The notes: a model not told the origin generated them from the sequence alone. A stretch of 64,000 nt of DNA from Candidatus Enterococcus huntleyi (GCF_009933175.1 NZ_MAEJ01000003.1:1-64000), one strand, 5' to 3'; positions 39,081 to 49,025 are shown, numbered from the stretch's first letter. Made by a program: numbers and translations.

Positions 39081-40889
39081 TTATTCAACTGTTACTGATT
39101 TTGCAAGATTTCTTGGTTTATCAACGTCATAGCCTCGTTGAAGTGTTGCAAAGTAAGCAACCAACTGAGTTGGGACAACTGTTAGAAGTGCACTTAATAG
39201 TGGATGAACAGTTGGTAAAACAATTTGATCAGTCGGTTTTGCCAAATCAGCGCTAGCAAGTACTAATGTTTTCGCGCCACGACTTTCAACTTCTTTCAAG
39301 TTTCCACGTGTATGCGCTCCAGTTACTTCATCCGTAATAATCCCTAAAACAGGCGTTCCTTCTTCGATTAAGGCAATCGTTCCATGTTTTAATTCGCCGG
39401 CAGCGAAGCCCTCAGCTTGAATGTAAGAGATTTCTTTCAGTTTTAGAGCTGCTTCCATTGATACGTAGTAATCAACACCACGTCCAATATAAAAGGCATT
39501 TCTAGTCTCAGTCAGATATTCAGCAACTAGCTCACTGATTAAATCTTTTTCGTTGATAATTGATTCCATTGCCGTAGCAACTAAACCTAACTCATGTACG
39601 AACGCAAAGTCTGCTGCTTGAGCGAGTCCTTTTTGTTGGCCTAGAGCTTTTGCCAAAACGGCTAATACAGCAATCTGAGCAGTGTAGGCTTTGGTTGAAG
39701 CCACTGCAATTTCTGGTCCTGCGTGTAACAATAGAGTATAAGTTGCTTCTCTTGAAAGAGTTGAGCCAGCGACATTCGTAATAGTTAATGAAGGATAGTT
39801 CAATTCATTAATTTTTACTAATACTTGTCGACTATCCGCAGTTTCACCACTTTGACTAAGGAAAATAAAGAATGGTTTTTCTGAAAGTAATGGCATATTG
39901 TACCCAAACTCACTAGACAAATGGATTTCAACTGGAATATTGGTTAAAGTTTCGATTATCTTTTTGCCCACCCAGCCGGCATGGCTACTTGTACCGCAAC
40001 CGATGATATAAATTCTGTCGCGATCTTTCATAGCGTTTAATAAGTCAGCATCTAGTTGAATTTCGCCTTCTTGATTGGCGTAGTTTTGAATAATTCGTCT
40101 CATGACAGCAGGTTGTTCATCGATTTCTTTCAACATGTAATAAGGATAGGTTCCTTTTTCGATGTCGGTTAAATCAAGTTGTGCTTCATAAGATTCACGT
40201 TCAATTGCGTGACCCTCTTGATCTTCGATAGCAATAGCATCCGCTGTAACAATCACCATTTCTCCATCGACTAATTCGACAAAACGATTGGTTTGTTCTA
40301 ACATAGCCATCGCATCGCTACAAATCACATTGAAGCCATCGCCAAGCCCAACAAGTAGAGGACTTTTATTTTTTGCTACATAAATAGTCTCAGTATCTTC
40401 TTTGTCGATTAAGCCGAACGCGTAAGAACCGCGAATCACAGACAAAGCTTTCTTAAAGGCTGCTTTAGTGTCTAATCCTTGATTCATGAAAGCTTCCACG
40501 ACATGAACTGCGATTTCTGTATCTGTTTCACCAATAAAGGTATCTGCTGCAAGATAAGTTGATTTTAATTCTTCAAAGTTTTCAATCACGCCATTATGCA
40601 CTAATACAAGACGTTGACTTTGAGAGGTATGGGGATGCGCATTCTCTTCACTAGGTTGTCCGTGAGTCGCCCAGCGTGTATGACCAATCCCAATCGTTCC
40701 GCTAACTTCAGGAGTTAATTTGTCTGAAAGGTTCTTAATTCTACCTTGTGCTTTTACTAATGAACTAGTCGTGTCATTGGCAACAAATAAGCCGGCTGAA
40801 TCATAACCTCGGTATTCTAATTTTTCTAATCCTTTAATGATAATCTCTGTTGCATTTGGCTTTCCTACAATTCCTACAATTCCACACAT
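39081..40889 (-). CDS. glmS: Glutamine--fructose-6-phosphate aminotransferase (isomerizing) GlmS
   Basis: 602 aa. N-terminal glutaminase with the nucleophile Cys2 (MCGIVGIVG) and then two SIS sugar-isomerase domains, with [27 protein letters not shown] and the C-terminal [12 protein letters not shown]. Makes glucosamine-6-phosphate from fructose-6-phosphate and glutamine, the entry step to amino-sugar synthesis. The leader contains a glmS ribozyme, so the message is cut when the product accumulates. No plain AGGAGG is seen close to the ATG; AGAAAGTAGGA lies about 10 nt upstream. Confidence 0.98.
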   Translation of the reverse strand: MCGIVGIVGKPNATEIIIKGLEKLEYRGYDSAGLFVANDTTSSLVKAQGRIKNLSDKLTPEVSGTIGIGHTRWATHGQPSEENAHPHTSQSQRLVLVHNGVIENFEELKSTYLAADTFIGETDTEIAVHVVEAFMNQGLDTKAAFKKALSVIRGSYAFGLIDKEDTETIYVAKNKSPLLVGLGDGFNVICSDAMAMLEQTNRFVELVDGEMVIVTADAIAIEDQEGHAIERESYEAQLDLTDIEKGTYPYYMLKEIDEQPAVMRRIIQNYANQEGEIQLDADLLNAMKDRDRIYIIGCGTSSHAGWVGKKIIETLTNIPVEIHLSSEFGYNMPLLSEKPFFIFLSQSGETADSRQVLVKINELNYPSLTITNVAGSTLSREATYTLLLHAGPEIAVASTKAYTAQIAVLAVLAKALGQQKGLAQAADFAFVHELGLVATAMESIINEKDLISELVAEYLTETRNAFYIGRGVDYYVSMEAALKLKEISYIQAEGFAAGELKHGTIALIEEGTPVLGIITDEVTGAHTRGNLKEVESRGAKTLVLASADLAKPTDQIVLPTVHPLLSALLTVVPTQLVAYFATLQRGYDVDKPRNLAKSVTVE

Positions 40890-40924
40890 AATGTTTTCGT
40901 CCTACTTTCTTCTCATTATATGTT

Positions 40925-41063
40925 TCCGCTGCGTGAAAGATGCTTTGTTGGAATGTTTCCATTCGTTTTTCCATCTTTCTTTAGAGTGCAGTCCCTAGAG
41001 TCATCCGCCGAATCATTCGATAAACTCTTTCCTCGTCATCTGATAAAAATCAGACCTGGCGCT
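40925..41063 (-). ncRNA. glmS ribozyme (glucosamine-6-phosphate-activated)
   Basis: On the minus strand the leader shows the class hallmarks in order: AGCGCCAGG at the cleavage site (cut expected 5' of the G at 41062), GACGAGGA, GTTTATCGAA, TTCGGCGGATGACTC, then the P3 pair CTGC/GCAG. A long P4 stem (AAGATG/CATCTT) has an inner GAATG-GAAA-CATTC hairpin. It lies between the promoter and glmS, as in Bacillus. Product-bound self-cleavage exposes the message to decay. Confidence 0.92.
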
Positions 41064-41115
41064 ATCCAATTGGTCTATTAACCTCCTAGTTATTTTTTTG
41101 TCGGAAACAAGTAAC

Positions 41116-41144
41116 ATCATAGCGTTAATTTCATATCATGTCAA
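41116..41144 (-). promoter_or_regulatory. glmS promoter
   Basis: On the minus strand TTGACA (41139-41144), exactly 17 bp, TATGAT (41116-41121). Transcription would begin about 45 nt before the ribozyme cleavage site. Confidence 0.9.
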
Positions 41145-41316
41145 CATTAAATTATATTGGTATATACGTATAGCAAAAATATGATTAACAGAAGGCGTGA
41201 GGATAGGCTGCGCTTATTGTTTGTTGCGTTACTTGTTTGCCTTGTGAGAATGGTTGAAAATTGAGGTCATACAAAACTTTTGTTACAATTGATTTATCGA
41301 TGAGGAGGATGAAAAC

Positions 41317-41607
41317 ATGGAAGCAGAAATAAAAGTCATGACTATCAAAGAATTGAAACAAGCAATTGCTGCATTAGAAGAAATACCTGAGGTAACAGAA
41401 GAAACAAAAGTATTTTTAGATACTGGTTGGGATAGTCTACAAGAGGTCGCACCAGATGCATTAAGTGTCGAAAAAGCAAAACAGTTTAAGGTCCAAGATG
41501 AACTAACTAAAGAATATTTTACTGGCTATTCTCTTGAAGATAAGGCAGAAAAAACCAAAGCTACGGGTGAAAGTGAAACAATCGTTGTTTTGCGTAATTT
41601 ATATTAG
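41317..41607 (+). CDS. Small conserved-looking protein of unknown function
   Basis: 96 aa, acidic. I do not recognise a family. The N-terminal part (MTIKELKQAIAALEEIPEVTEETKVFLDTGWDSLQEV) reads like a short alpha/beta domain with a Thr-Gly-Trp-Asp turn, and the end is SETIVVLRNLY. No membrane segment or signal peptide. A strong AGGAGG ribosome-binding site supports expression. It stands 12 bp before sppA, so the two are probably co-transcribed. Function cannot be inferred. Confidence 0.75.
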   Translation: MEAEIKVMTIKELKQAIAALEEIPEVTEETKVFLDTGWDSLQEVAPDALSVEKAKQFKVQDELTKEYFTGYSLEDKAEKTKATGESETIVVLRNLY

Positions 41608-41619
41608 GAGGACCAAAAA

Positions 41620-42648
41620 ATGAATGCAAAACGTTGGGTAGCGGTTGTTGTTGCCATCGCGTTGTTTCTTTTCTCTGGGTTGACAGCAGGACTTACTAGA
41701 AAAGAAGCGACTGAGAATCAACGAACAAGTTTGAACGGGTTGCTTTATGGCTCGAATGAATTATCAGAAACAGTTCTTGAACAAGGCAGTTCTGATGATA
41801 AAATTGCTCGAATTCAAATTGAAGGAACTATTTCTAGTGGAACAAGTGGTAGCCTATTTTCAGGAGAGTCCTACGATCATGAATCAGTATTGAAACAAAT
41901 TGCGCTTATTAAAGAGAATACAGACGTGAAAGCTCTGCTCTTAGAAGTCAATTCACCTGGTGGGGGTGTATATGAAAGTGCTGAACTGGCTCGTGCATTA
42001 CAAGACCTTCAGCAAGAAAAGAAGATTCCCATCTATGTTAGCATGAAAAATATGGCAGCCAGTGGTGGTTATTATATCTCAGCTCATGCCGATAAAATTT
42101 TTGCTACAAATGAAACTGTGACCGGTTCGATTGGTGTGATTATGTCGAATCTAAATTATTCTGGCTTGTTGGAGAAATTAGGCATAGATGATGCGACAGT
42201 TAAAAGTGGGGCCTTAAAAGATATGGGCTCGGCGACACGCCCAGAGACAAAAGAAGAGGTACAGGTCCTTCAGGCTTATATTGATAGTGCTTATAATCGG
42301 TTTGTTACAATCGTTTCTGAAGGACGAGGAATGAGTGTTCCAGAAGTCAAAGAAGTTGCAGACGGACGCATTTACGATGGGAAACAAGCGTTAGATGCTG
42401 GATTAGTTGATGCTATTGGCTTTCCGGATGAGGCTTTGGCTGCCTTAAGAAAAGAACACGGCTTAGAAAAAGCACAATTTGTTCAATACAGTCTAGATAG
42501 CACTGGATTTGCGAACACTTGGCTAGGCTCCAAGCTTGCGCAACTCCAAGGACTTCAACCATCAGAAAGCAGTCAAATCAACTCATTATTGAAAAGCATC
42601 GGCACTTCAGAAGCTCCTAAAGCTATGTATTACTACGGAGGTGAATGA
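41620..42648 (+). CDS. sppA: Signal peptide peptidase SppA
   Basis: 342 aa, the short Gram-positive (36-kDa) form. One N-terminal membrane helix (about residues 5-22), then a ClpP-like serine protease domain with the conserved GGGVYESAEL, MAASGGYYISAHADKI (nucleophile Ser in this stretch), GSIGVIM and the general-base Lys in VKSGALKDMGS. It digests leftover signal peptides in the membrane. The ribosome-binding site is AGGAGG. The end of the gene contains the ribosome-binding site of the next gene, an RDD protein, as in the Bacillus sppA-yteJ pair. Confidence 0.94.
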   Translation: MNAKRWVAVVVAIALFLFSGLTAGLTRKEATENQRTSLNGLLYGSNELSETVLEQGSSDDKIARIQIEGTISSGTSGSLFSGESYDHESVLKQIALIKENTDVKALLLEVNSPGGGVYESAELARALQDLQQEKKIPIYVSMKNMAASGGYYISAHADKIFATNETVTGSIGVIMSNLNYSGLLEKLGIDDATVKSGALKDMGSATRPETKEEVQVLQAYIDSAYNRFVTIVSEGRGMSVPEVKEVADGRIYDGKQALDAGLVDAIGFPDEALAALRKEHGLEKAQFVQYSLDSTGFANTWLGSKLAQLQGLQPSESSQINSLLKSIGTSEAPKAMYYYGGE

Positions 42649-42649
42649 A

Positions 42650-43366
42650 GTGACTAATGAAAATGCTGAGAACAACGAGACGAAGAAGAATCAAGAAGAG
42701 CAAAAGCCTCAATCGATAGAGGCAACACCTATTTCTTCTACTACTAGACAAGAACCACAAGTCGGTCCTGGAAAAGAAGTGTCGAGGCCTGTTACGGAAC
42801 AGTTCAATAAAACAGCCTATACGCAAGAAGAGATTGAGCAAAATCAGCATTCCTGGAAAGACTTTTCTGAAGAAAATCCTAAGCCAGCTATTCACGATTT
42901 TCCTGCTTATTTTTATGCTGGTTTTTGGATCCGAGGCTTCGCCTTTTTAATTGACTTATTATGTATCCACTCTATTACCACGATTTCGTTAGGGACGATT
43001 TATTCATTAGCTAATTGGCCAAAGAATACGAATTTCTTTAGCTTTTATACGTTAGCTAGTTTAATCATTTACCTTGGTTATTTTATTCTCCTAACCAAGC
43101 AAACCAACGGGCAGACTCTTGGCAAGATGATCTTTGGCATTCGTGTGATTAGTTTCGAAGAAGAGAGACTTAGTTGGCAAACAGTCCTTATTAGAGAAGG
43201 CGCATGTCGCTTTATTTTAAAGTATCCCTTATTAATGCTAGGCTATCTGCCGCTCATTTTTAGTCGGCGCAAGCAACATGTCGGTGACTATCTATCTAGT
43301 ACGAGCGTTGTAACGATTAATACCGTTCTAGCTTTTAATAAGCAACTCAGAGAAACGGCGAAATAG
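42650..43366 (+). CDS. RDD-family membrane protein (YteJ-like)
   Basis: 238 aa. A hydrophilic, Glu/Gln/Thr-rich N-terminus of about 80 residues precedes an RDD domain: the Arg-Asp signature is seen in FWIRGFAFLIDLLC, followed by further membrane segments and GQTLGKMIFGIRVI. Function unknown; RDD proteins are membrane proteins, some implicated in Na+/H+ exchange. GTG 42650 is preferred because GGAGGTGA at the end of sppA is spaced as its ribosome-binding site. The pairing with sppA is conserved in Firmicutes. Confidence 0.85.
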   Translation: MTNENAENNETKKNQEEQKPQSIEATPISSTTRQEPQVGPGKEVSRPVTEQFNKTAYTQEEIEQNQHSWKDFSEENPKPAIHDFPAYFYAGFWIRGFAFLIDLLCIHSITTISLGTIYSLANWPKNTNFFSFYTLASLIIYLGYFILLTKQTNGQTLGKMIFGIRVISFEEERLSWQTVLIREGACRFILKYPLLMLGYLPLIFSRRKQHVGDYLSSTSVVTINTVLAFNKQLRETAK

Positions 43367-43506
43367 GTCTGTGAAAGCACCATTCCGAACCAAATAATCG
43401 GGTTGAAAATAGCAACGAACAAGGGATCAAAATCATAAAGTGCAGAAGTACAAGTAACTGATTTTTGTCATACAAATAGAAGCTGAAATTTCTTCTAGAT
43501 GGGGAA

Positions 43507-43560
43507 AAGACGAACCAATGAAGAAAAAAATTCTGTTTTCTTCATTGGTTCGTCTTCTTT
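43507..43560 (+). terminator. Strong terminator after the sppA operon
   Basis: A perfect 21-bp stem (43507-43527 with 43536-43556) with an 8-nt loop, followed by CTTTTCTTTC. Confidence 0.9.
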
Positions 43561-43613
43561 TCTTTCTTTTTCTTTGTTACACTAGAGACAAATATAGTTG
43601 AAAGAGGCGGAAA

Positions 43614-44573
43614 ATGAATCAACCAATCGAGTTTCCTAAAAATGTTAAACGCTATGTTCGTTTAGGCAAATTAGCGCTTGAAGACGAGGAGTTATTAAAA
43701 GCAGTTGAATACTTTACAGCCGCCTATGAAATGAAACAAGATTTTGATGTGAATAGGCTCCTTGTTACCTCTTTGGTAGATATCGGCGAGTTTGACCTAG
43801 CATTTGAATACGCGGATGAAATGCGTATGAATTATTTTCAGGCTGTCGAATATCTAGCAATCTACTTACAGCTTTTACTTCACCGAAGAAGATTTATTGA
43901 AGCGACGAGCATGGTGTTGACTAGAAAAAAAACAGCGGAAGATCCGGATGATGTGACTTTACTATCTGGATATTTAAGACAAATAGAACATACGGGTAGA
44001 GCCTATCAACATTTAGAGCCGGAAAGAATCAAGAAAACTTTAAATGACCTAAAAAAGCTGCCGTTGATAAATTATCACCAGCAAATGGCTACTATTAAAA
44101 ATATCGAGATACTACCAACAGATATATTCGAAGATTTAGCGCAAAAGCTGAGTAATAATCAGCAACTACATCAGTTGGTTCGCTCAAAAGTATTGGAGGA
44201 GCTGGTGAAGATTGAAAGCGAAAAAAGTGTCGATTTTCGATGGTTAGATGGGGAAATATATCCCTTAATACCCAGTACTTTAGTGCTTCCTGCTGCAACA
44301 CGGTCTTATCAAATCATTTCTCGCGAGGTGGAGCGGGCACTAATCAATGACAATCCATCCTTATTACTGACGGTGACGAGTGAGTTGAAATTGCATTTTG
44401 CTTTATTGTTTCCTTTTGCTGATAAAAATATCAAAGATTCGCATTTATGGGCACAAAGCTATTTAGATGAGCAAGGGACTTCGATAAAAGCAGAGGATCA
44501 AGAGGTATTTCAAAAAATCTGTCAGCTGAAACAACGATTACAAGCACAGGTGCAACAACTTTATTTTCAATAA
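43614..44573 (+). CDS. TPR-like helical repeat protein, function unknown
   Basis: 319 aa, soluble, almost entirely helical. The first 100 residues read like tetratricopeptide repeats (RLGKLALEDEELLKAVEYF, VTSLVDIGEFDLAFEYADEM). The remainder is helical without a motif I can name. No signal peptide. The ribosome-binding site is AGAGGCGG. It lies upstream of tig and has no terminator of its own in the 145-bp gap, although tig has its own promoter. A scaffolding role is only a guess from TPR-like repeats. Confidence 0.7.
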   Translation: MNQPIEFPKNVKRYVRLGKLALEDEELLKAVEYFTAAYEMKQDFDVNRLLVTSLVDIGEFDLAFEYADEMRMNYFQAVEYLAIYLQLLLHRRRFIEATSMVLTRKKTAEDPDDVTLLSGYLRQIEHTGRAYQHLEPERIKKTLNDLKKLPLINYHQQMATIKNIEILPTDIFEDLAQKLSNNQQLHQLVRSKVLEELVKIESEKSVDFRWLDGEIYPLIPSTLVLPAATRSYQIISREVERALINDNPSLLLTVTSELKLHFALLFPFADKNIKDSHLWAQSYLDEQGTSIKAEDQEVFQKICQLKQRLQAQVQQLYFQ

Positions 44574-44629
44574 TAAAGTTAAAAAGAATGAAAAATAAGT
44601 AAAAAAATCATTTGTTGCCGTGCTAAATG

Positions 44630-44658
44630 TTTACATTTCACAAGGCTTAGTGTACTAT
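44630..44658 (+). promoter_or_regulatory. tig promoter
   Basis: TTTACA (44630-44635), 17 bp, TACTAT (44653-44658), about 50 bp before the GGAGGG ribosome-binding site of tig. Confidence 0.75.
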
Positions 44659-44718
44659 TTAAAAGTATGCATAACATAAAATCATGTATAAATTTTTAAT
44701 TTATTCGGAGGGAAACAA

Positions 44719-46002
44719 ATGACTGCAAAATGGGAAAAAAAAGGCACCAATGATGGTGTATTAACATTTACAATCGAACAAGAGCTAATCCAAAAAGGAT
44801 TGACTACTGCGTTTAACAAAGTAAAAGGAAACCTTAGCGTTCCTGGATTCCGTAAAGGAAAAATTTCTCGTCAAATGTTTAATAGCATGTACGGCGAAGA
44901 AGCTTTGTACGAAGATGCATTAAATGCTGTCTTACCAGAAGCTTATGAAGCAGCTGTTAAAGAAGCCGGAATTGATCCAGTATCACAACCAAAAATTGAT
45001 GTTGAAAGCATGAATAAAGGCGAAGATTGGACAATCACAGCGGAAGTAACTGTAAAACCAGAAGTAAAATTAGGTGAATACAAAAACTTAACCGTTGAAA
45101 AACAAGAACGCGAAGTAACAGACGAAGACGTGGATGCACGTATCAAACGTGAACAAGAAGCGCAAGCTGAATTAGTAATCAAAGAAGATGAAGCAGCCGT
45201 TGAAGGCGATACAGCAGTCATCGATTTTGAAGGATTTGTTGGCGACGAAGCATTCGAAGGCGGCAAAGGCGAAAATTATTCATTAGAACTTGGTTCAGGT
45301 TCATTCATTCCTGGCTTCGAAGAACAAGTTGTTGGTCATAAATCTGGCGAAAGCTTCGATGTGACTGTAACATTCCCAGAAGACTACCAAGCAGAAGATT
45401 TAGCTGGCAAAGAAGCAGTCTTCAAAGTAACTGTTCATGAACTTAAAACAAAAGAATTACCTGAATTAGATGATGAATTTGCTAAAGATGTTGATGAAGA
45501 AGTTGAAACTTTAGCAGAATTGAAAGAAAAATATCGTAAAGAATTGACTGAATCTAAAGAAAAAGCAGCGGATGAAGCAAAAGATGAAGCAGCTATTCGT
45601 CAAGCCGTAGAAAATGCTGAAATTTTAGATTTACCACATGTAATGGTTCATGATGAAGTGCACCGTTCAATGGATGAATTCTTAAACAACATGCAACGTC
45701 AAGGAATTGCTCCAGAAATGTACTATCAATTAACTGGAACAACTGAAGAAGATTTACACAAACAATTTGAAGGCGAAGCAGAAGTTCGTACAAAAACGAA
45801 CTTAGTGATTGAAGCAATTGCAGCTGCTGAAAAGATTGAAGCAACGGATGAAGAAATCGCTGCAGAAATCAAAGAATTGTCTGAAACATACAACATGCCT
45901 GAAGATCAAATCAAGAACGTTCTTACTGAAGATATGTTAAAACATGATATTGCAATGAAAAAAGCAGTAGAAACAATCACTGCAACAGCAGTTGAAAAAT
46001 AA
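44719..46002 (+). CDS. tig: Trigger factor (ribosome-associated chaperone and prolyl isomerase)
   Basis: 427 aa. The N-terminal ribosome-binding domain has the signature [11 protein letters not shown] (the GFRxGKxP-type loop, here Ile instead of Pro). It is followed by a central FKBP-type domain ([35 protein letters not shown]) and a helical chaperone arm. It meets nascent chains at the ribosome exit. Codon use is highly biased, as for dnaK. Followed by a terminator and then repeat module 2 before clpX, where many Firmicutes have the two genes close together. Confidence 0.97.
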   Translation: MTAKWEKKGTNDGVLTFTIEQELIQKGLTTAFNKVKGNLSVPGFRKGKISRQMFNSMYGEEALYEDALNAVLPEAYEAAVKEAGIDPVSQPKIDVESMNKGEDWTITAEVTVKPEVKLGEYKNLTVEKQEREVTDEDVDARIKREQEAQAELVIKEDEAAVEGDTAVIDFEGFVGDEAFEGGKGENYSLELGSGSFIPGFEEQVVGHKSGESFDVTVTFPEDYQAEDLAGKEAVFKVTVHELKTKELPELDDEFAKDVDEEVETLAELKEKYRKELTESKEKAADEAKDEAAIRQAVENAEILDLPHVMVHDEVHRSMDEFLNNMQRQGIAPEMYYQLTGTTEEDLHKQFEGEAEVRTKTNLVIEAIAAAEKIEATDEEIAAEIKELSETYNMPEDQIKNVLTEDMLKHDIAMKKAVETITATAVEK

Positions 46003-46023
46003 GAACAACTAAATGCTACTATT

Positions 46024-46066
46024 AAGCTTTTGAAGCGGGGAAACTCAGCTTCAAAAGCTTTTTTAG
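46024..46066 (+). terminator. Rho-independent terminator of tig
   Basis: AAGCTTTTGAAGC (46024-46036) pairs with GCTTCAAAAGCTT (46048-46060), followed by T. Confidence 0.92.
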
Positions 46067-46133
46067 TGTGCTAAATGGACTATGACTATTGAGGTGTTAG
46101 AAGGTTTTTGGGGGTAGTGAAGTGGATTTGAAT

Positions 46134-46200
46134 AGTTCACTAGATTGTCCTATGTCTATTATTCTAAATCGTCATGGAAAAGAGCTTACAAAGTAGAATA
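46134..46200. repeat. Diverged copy of the 62-nt repeat
   Basis: AGTTCACTAGATTG (46134-46147) matches AGTTCACAAGATTG of the unit at 7272-7285 with one difference. About 70 percent of the first 35 positions agree by eye. The hairpin is replaced by another pair, ATTCTA/TAGAAT. Confidence 0.5.
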
Positions 46201-46279
46201 GATGATAGGTAATATAACAACCCTCTCTTCAATAATTTTTCATATCGAGTTATTAGGCAGATAATTTTGGTTTTTTCTA

Positions 46280-46418
46280 ACTACTCATTAGTTGCGGGGG
46301 CTGACTGATTTTAAGCGGGCTTTAAATCGATAATATCTATTGGCTAGTAGGTTTTCCTTTTCAAATTAGCCTTAGCGCCTCGATATTTTCACTAAAAGGT
46401 GCGCAACTAGCCACAAGT
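46280..46418. repeat. Inverted-repeat-bounded element, copy C
   Basis: 139 nt. The right end CGCAACTAGCCACAAGT (46402-46418) is the same as in copy D. The left end ACTACTCATTAGTTGCG (46280-46296) has decayed, keeping ACT, TAGTTGCG and scattered matches. The interior CTATTGGCTAGTAGGTTTTC parallels CCATTGCCTAGAAGGTTTTT of copy B. Confidence 0.7.
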
Positions 46419-46578
46419 ATATAAAAAGTGACTAGTTTCCTCTCTGTAAAATTATGAAATTAAAGTTTATAAGAGCGGAGAACCTTGAAAGACTGGGCTT
46501 CTATGAATGATATTTATAAAATCATCTGAAATTAAGTTTAGAATAAATCGATAATTTAGAGTTTAGTGTGTTTTTTAG

Positions 46579-46796
46579 ACTTGTGGCTAGTTGCGGTGTT
46601 TTCGCTCATTTAATGAGTTAGCCAGAATCAGGTTTGAAAGAAAATAAAATAATCGATTTTTCTTTTATTAGCCTATGGATACCATTGCACCGCTTGAAAA
46701 GCGGAATTAAAAAATCCATCTGCGAATCTATTTTTCCATTAAAAGCAGCTTTTTATCTCGAATTTTGATCGAAAAGATGCGCAACTAGCCACAAGT
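46579..46796. repeat. Inverted-repeat-bounded element, copy D
   Basis: 218 nt with a perfect 17-bp terminal inverted repeat, ACTTGTGGCTAGTTGCG (46579-46595) and its complement (46780-46796). It begins 299 bp after copy C. The extra length comes partly from an inserted piece containing CCGCTTGAAAAGCGG, itself a hairpin. The distal interior GCAGCTTTTTATCTCG matches copy B. Confidence 0.8.
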
Positions 46797-47059
46797 AGCT
46801 AGAAAGCAGAAATTTTGCGTTTTTTATTCGACTTTAAATAACAAATTTAGAGTTATCATATTTAGAAAATTATAGAATTTATGAAAGTACTAAGAAAAGA
46901 GTAAAACTAAGAATTAGTTGCTCGTTCTAGTCGTAACTACTTTTTCTTTCTGGCAAACTGTGATATTATAGAAAAAGGCTGTAATAAGGCTTTAAAGCAC
47001 TGCTTTTTTACAAAATAATCTAGCAGGACTAGAACGGATAGAATCAAGGGGTGAAAACC

Positions 47060-48304
47060 ATGTATGATAATACAAATGGAAACGAAACGGTTCGCTGTTC
47101 TTTTTGTGGAAAAACACAAGAAGAAGTAAAGAAAATCGTTGCTGGACCAGGTGTCTATATTTGTAACGAATGTATTGACTTATGCAAAGAGATTATTGAT
47201 GAAGAATTTTATGATGAAGCAGTTCGTGAATTCATGGAAGTTCCCAAACCAAAGGAAATCTTAGAAATACTAAATGAATATGTTATTGGCCAAGAACGTG
47301 CGAAAAAAACGTTAGCTGTGGCTGTTTATAACCATTACAAACGGGTGAACGAATCAGAGGTTTCTGAAGATGTTGAATTGCAGAAAAGTAATATTTGTTT
47401 GATTGGCCCAACTGGATCAGGAAAAACATTTTTAGCGCAAACACTAGCTAAATCGTTGAATGTTCCTTTCGCAATCGCTGATGCAACTAGTTTAACTGAA
47501 GCTGGTTATGTGGGCGAAGATGTTGAAAACATTTTGTTGAAGCTATTGCAATCTGCTGATTATAACGTGGAACGTGCTGAAAAAGGTATCATCTATATTG
47601 ATGAGATTGATAAAATTGCTCGTAAGAGTGAAAATGTTTCAATTACTCGAGATGTTTCTGGTGAGGGTGTGCAGCAAGCTCTACTAAAAATTCTTGAAGG
47701 AACGGTTGCAAGTGTGCCACCTCAAGGAGGTAGAAAACATCCGCATCAAGAATTTATTCAGATTGATACAACGAATGTACTCTTCATCGTTGGGGGAGCT
47801 TTTGATGGCATCGAAACAATTGCTAAAAACCGTTTAGGCGAGAAAACAATTGGTTTTGGAACAACAAATAAAAAGCTTTCTGAAGATGAAAGTATCATGA
47901 AGCATATCATTCCAGAAGATTTGTTGAAATTTGGTCTAATTCCTGAATTTATCGGGCGTTTACCTGTTACGGCAGCGCTAGATAAATTAACAAATGATGA
48001 CCTTGTTCAAATTTTGACAGAACCAAAGAACGCGTTGGTTAAACAATATAAGAAATTGTTGTCTTTAGATGAAACAGAGCTTGAGTTCCAAGAGGATGCG
48101 CTAAAAGCAATTGCGGATAAAGCAATTGAGCGCAATACAGGCGCGCGTGGATTACGTTCAATTATTGAGGATATCATGATGAATATTATGTTTGAAATTC
48201 CTTCTGATGAACGAATCAAAAAAGTCATCATCACGAAAGAAGCAGCTGAAGGTGAAGGCGAACCAATTATTTTATACAACGAGAAAGAACAAAAGGCTGG
48301 TTAA
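47060..48304 (+). CDS. clpX: ATP-dependent Clp protease ATP-binding subunit ClpX
   Basis: 414 aa. An N-terminal zinc-binding domain with Cys13, Cys16, Cys35 and Cys38 (CSFCGK...CNEC), then an AAA+ module with Walker A GPTGSGKT (residues 116-123), Walker [10 protein letters not shown], the pore loop GYVGEDVE and the ClpP-docking IGF loop ([10 protein letters not shown]). It unfolds substrates for ClpP. ATG 47060 is chosen over GTG 47051 because AAGGGGTG stands about 7 nt before it. No CtsR site was recognised upstream. Confidence 0.97.
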   Translation: MYDNTNGNETVRCSFCGKTQEEVKKIVAGPGVYICNECIDLCKEIIDEEFYDEAVREFMEVPKPKEILEILNEYVIGQERAKKTLAVAVYNHYKRVNESEVSEDVELQKSNICLIGPTGSGKTFLAQTLAKSLNVPFAIADATSLTEAGYVGEDVENILLKLLQSADYNVERAEKGIIYIDEIDKIARKSENVSITRDVSGEGVQQALLKILEGTVASVPPQGGRKHPHQEFIQIDTTNVLFIVGGAFDGIETIAKNRLGEKTIGFGTTNKKLSEDESIMKHIIPEDLLKFGLIPEFIGRLPVTAALDKLTNDDLVQILTEPKNALVKQYKKLLSLDETELEFQEDALKAIADKAIERNTGARGLRSIIEDIMMNIMFEIPSDERIKKVIITKEAAEGEGEPIILYNEKEQKAG

Positions 48305-48384
48305 TTGTTTGTTAGCTAGATAAGTAGTTTATTTTTGTTAGAGAGCTAGGCTTGTCTCTGCCTAGCTACTTTAGTGTAATTTTT

Positions 48385-48419
48385 AGGACTGCGACACTTG
48401 ATGTCACAGTCCTCTTTTT
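48385..48419 (+). terminator. Rho-independent terminator of clpX
   Basis: AGGACTGCGACA (48385-48396) pairs with TGTCACAGTCCT (48402-48413), then CTTTTT. It lies just before the engB ribosome-binding site. Confidence 0.85.
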
Positions 48420-48437
48420 AAGGAAAGGAGTGTGCTT

Positions 48438-49025
48438 ATGAAAGTTCATCAAGCAGAAATAATTATTAGTGCAGTTGCACCGAAGCAATATCCTGAAACG
48501 AATTTACCTGAGATTGCTCTGGCAGGCCGTTCCAATGTCGGGAAATCATCATTTATAAATACCTTAATTGATCGAAAAAATTTAGCACGTACCTCAAGTA
48601 AACCGGGGAAAACGCAGACTCTAAATTTTTATTTGATTGAGAATGCTTTGCATTTTGTCGATGTACCTGGTTATGGCTATGCAAAAGTTTCTAAGACGGA
48701 ACGAGCAAAATGGGGGAAAATGATTGAAACCTATATCACGACTCGTCCTCAGTTGAAAGCAGTCGTATCATTAGTTGATATGCGTCACGCCCCAAGTACG
48801 GAAGATATTCAGATGTATCAATTTTTGAAATATTATGATATTCCGGTGATTGTTGTGGCGACCAAGGCGGATAAAATTCCTCGTGGTAAATGGAATAAAC
48901 ATGAAAGTGTCATCAAAAAAGCGTTAGACTTTGATAGAAATGATGAATTTATTTTATTTTCTTCTGTCACAAAACAAGGCAAGGAAGAAGCCTGGGCAGC
49001 AATCGAAGAAGCGATGACTTTCTAA
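48438..49025 (+). CDS. engB: Ribosome biogenesis GTPase EngB (YsxC)
   Basis: 195 aa GTPase. G1 GRSNVGKSS (residues 30-38), G3 [11 protein letters not shown]4 TKADKI and G5-like FSSVTKQG are intact. Needed for assembly of the large ribosomal subunit. The start is ATG 48438, placed 8 nt after AAAGGAG; the frame could begin at GTG 48432 but the spacing is poor. clpX-engB order is typical of Firmicutes. Confidence 0.96.
   Translation: MKVHQAEIIISAVAPKQYPETNLPEIALAGRSNVGKSSFINTLIDRKNLARTSSKPGKTQTLNFYLIENALHFVDVPGYGYAKVSKTERAKWGKMIETYITTRPQLKAVVSLVDMRHAPSTEDIQMYQFLKYYDIPVIVVATKADKIPRGKWNKHESVIKKALDFDRNDEFILFSSVTKQGKEEAWAAIEEAMTF

Larger units (their letters stand above)
46081..46870. other. Gene-free repeat module 2
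   Basis: About 790 bp between the tig terminator and clpX without a plausible reading frame. It repeats the order of module 1 (6970-7920): a hairpin repeat, a T-rich run ending GGTTTTTTCT, an inverted-repeat element, an AT-rich spacer, a second T-rich run, a second element, and a CTTTAAATAACA stretch. Module 2 is the more diverged copy. Function unknown. Confidence 0.65.

Noticed and set aside
44943-45266. 107-codon frame antisense to tig
   Set aside because: Shadow frame created by the biased codon use of tig; no ribosome-binding site.
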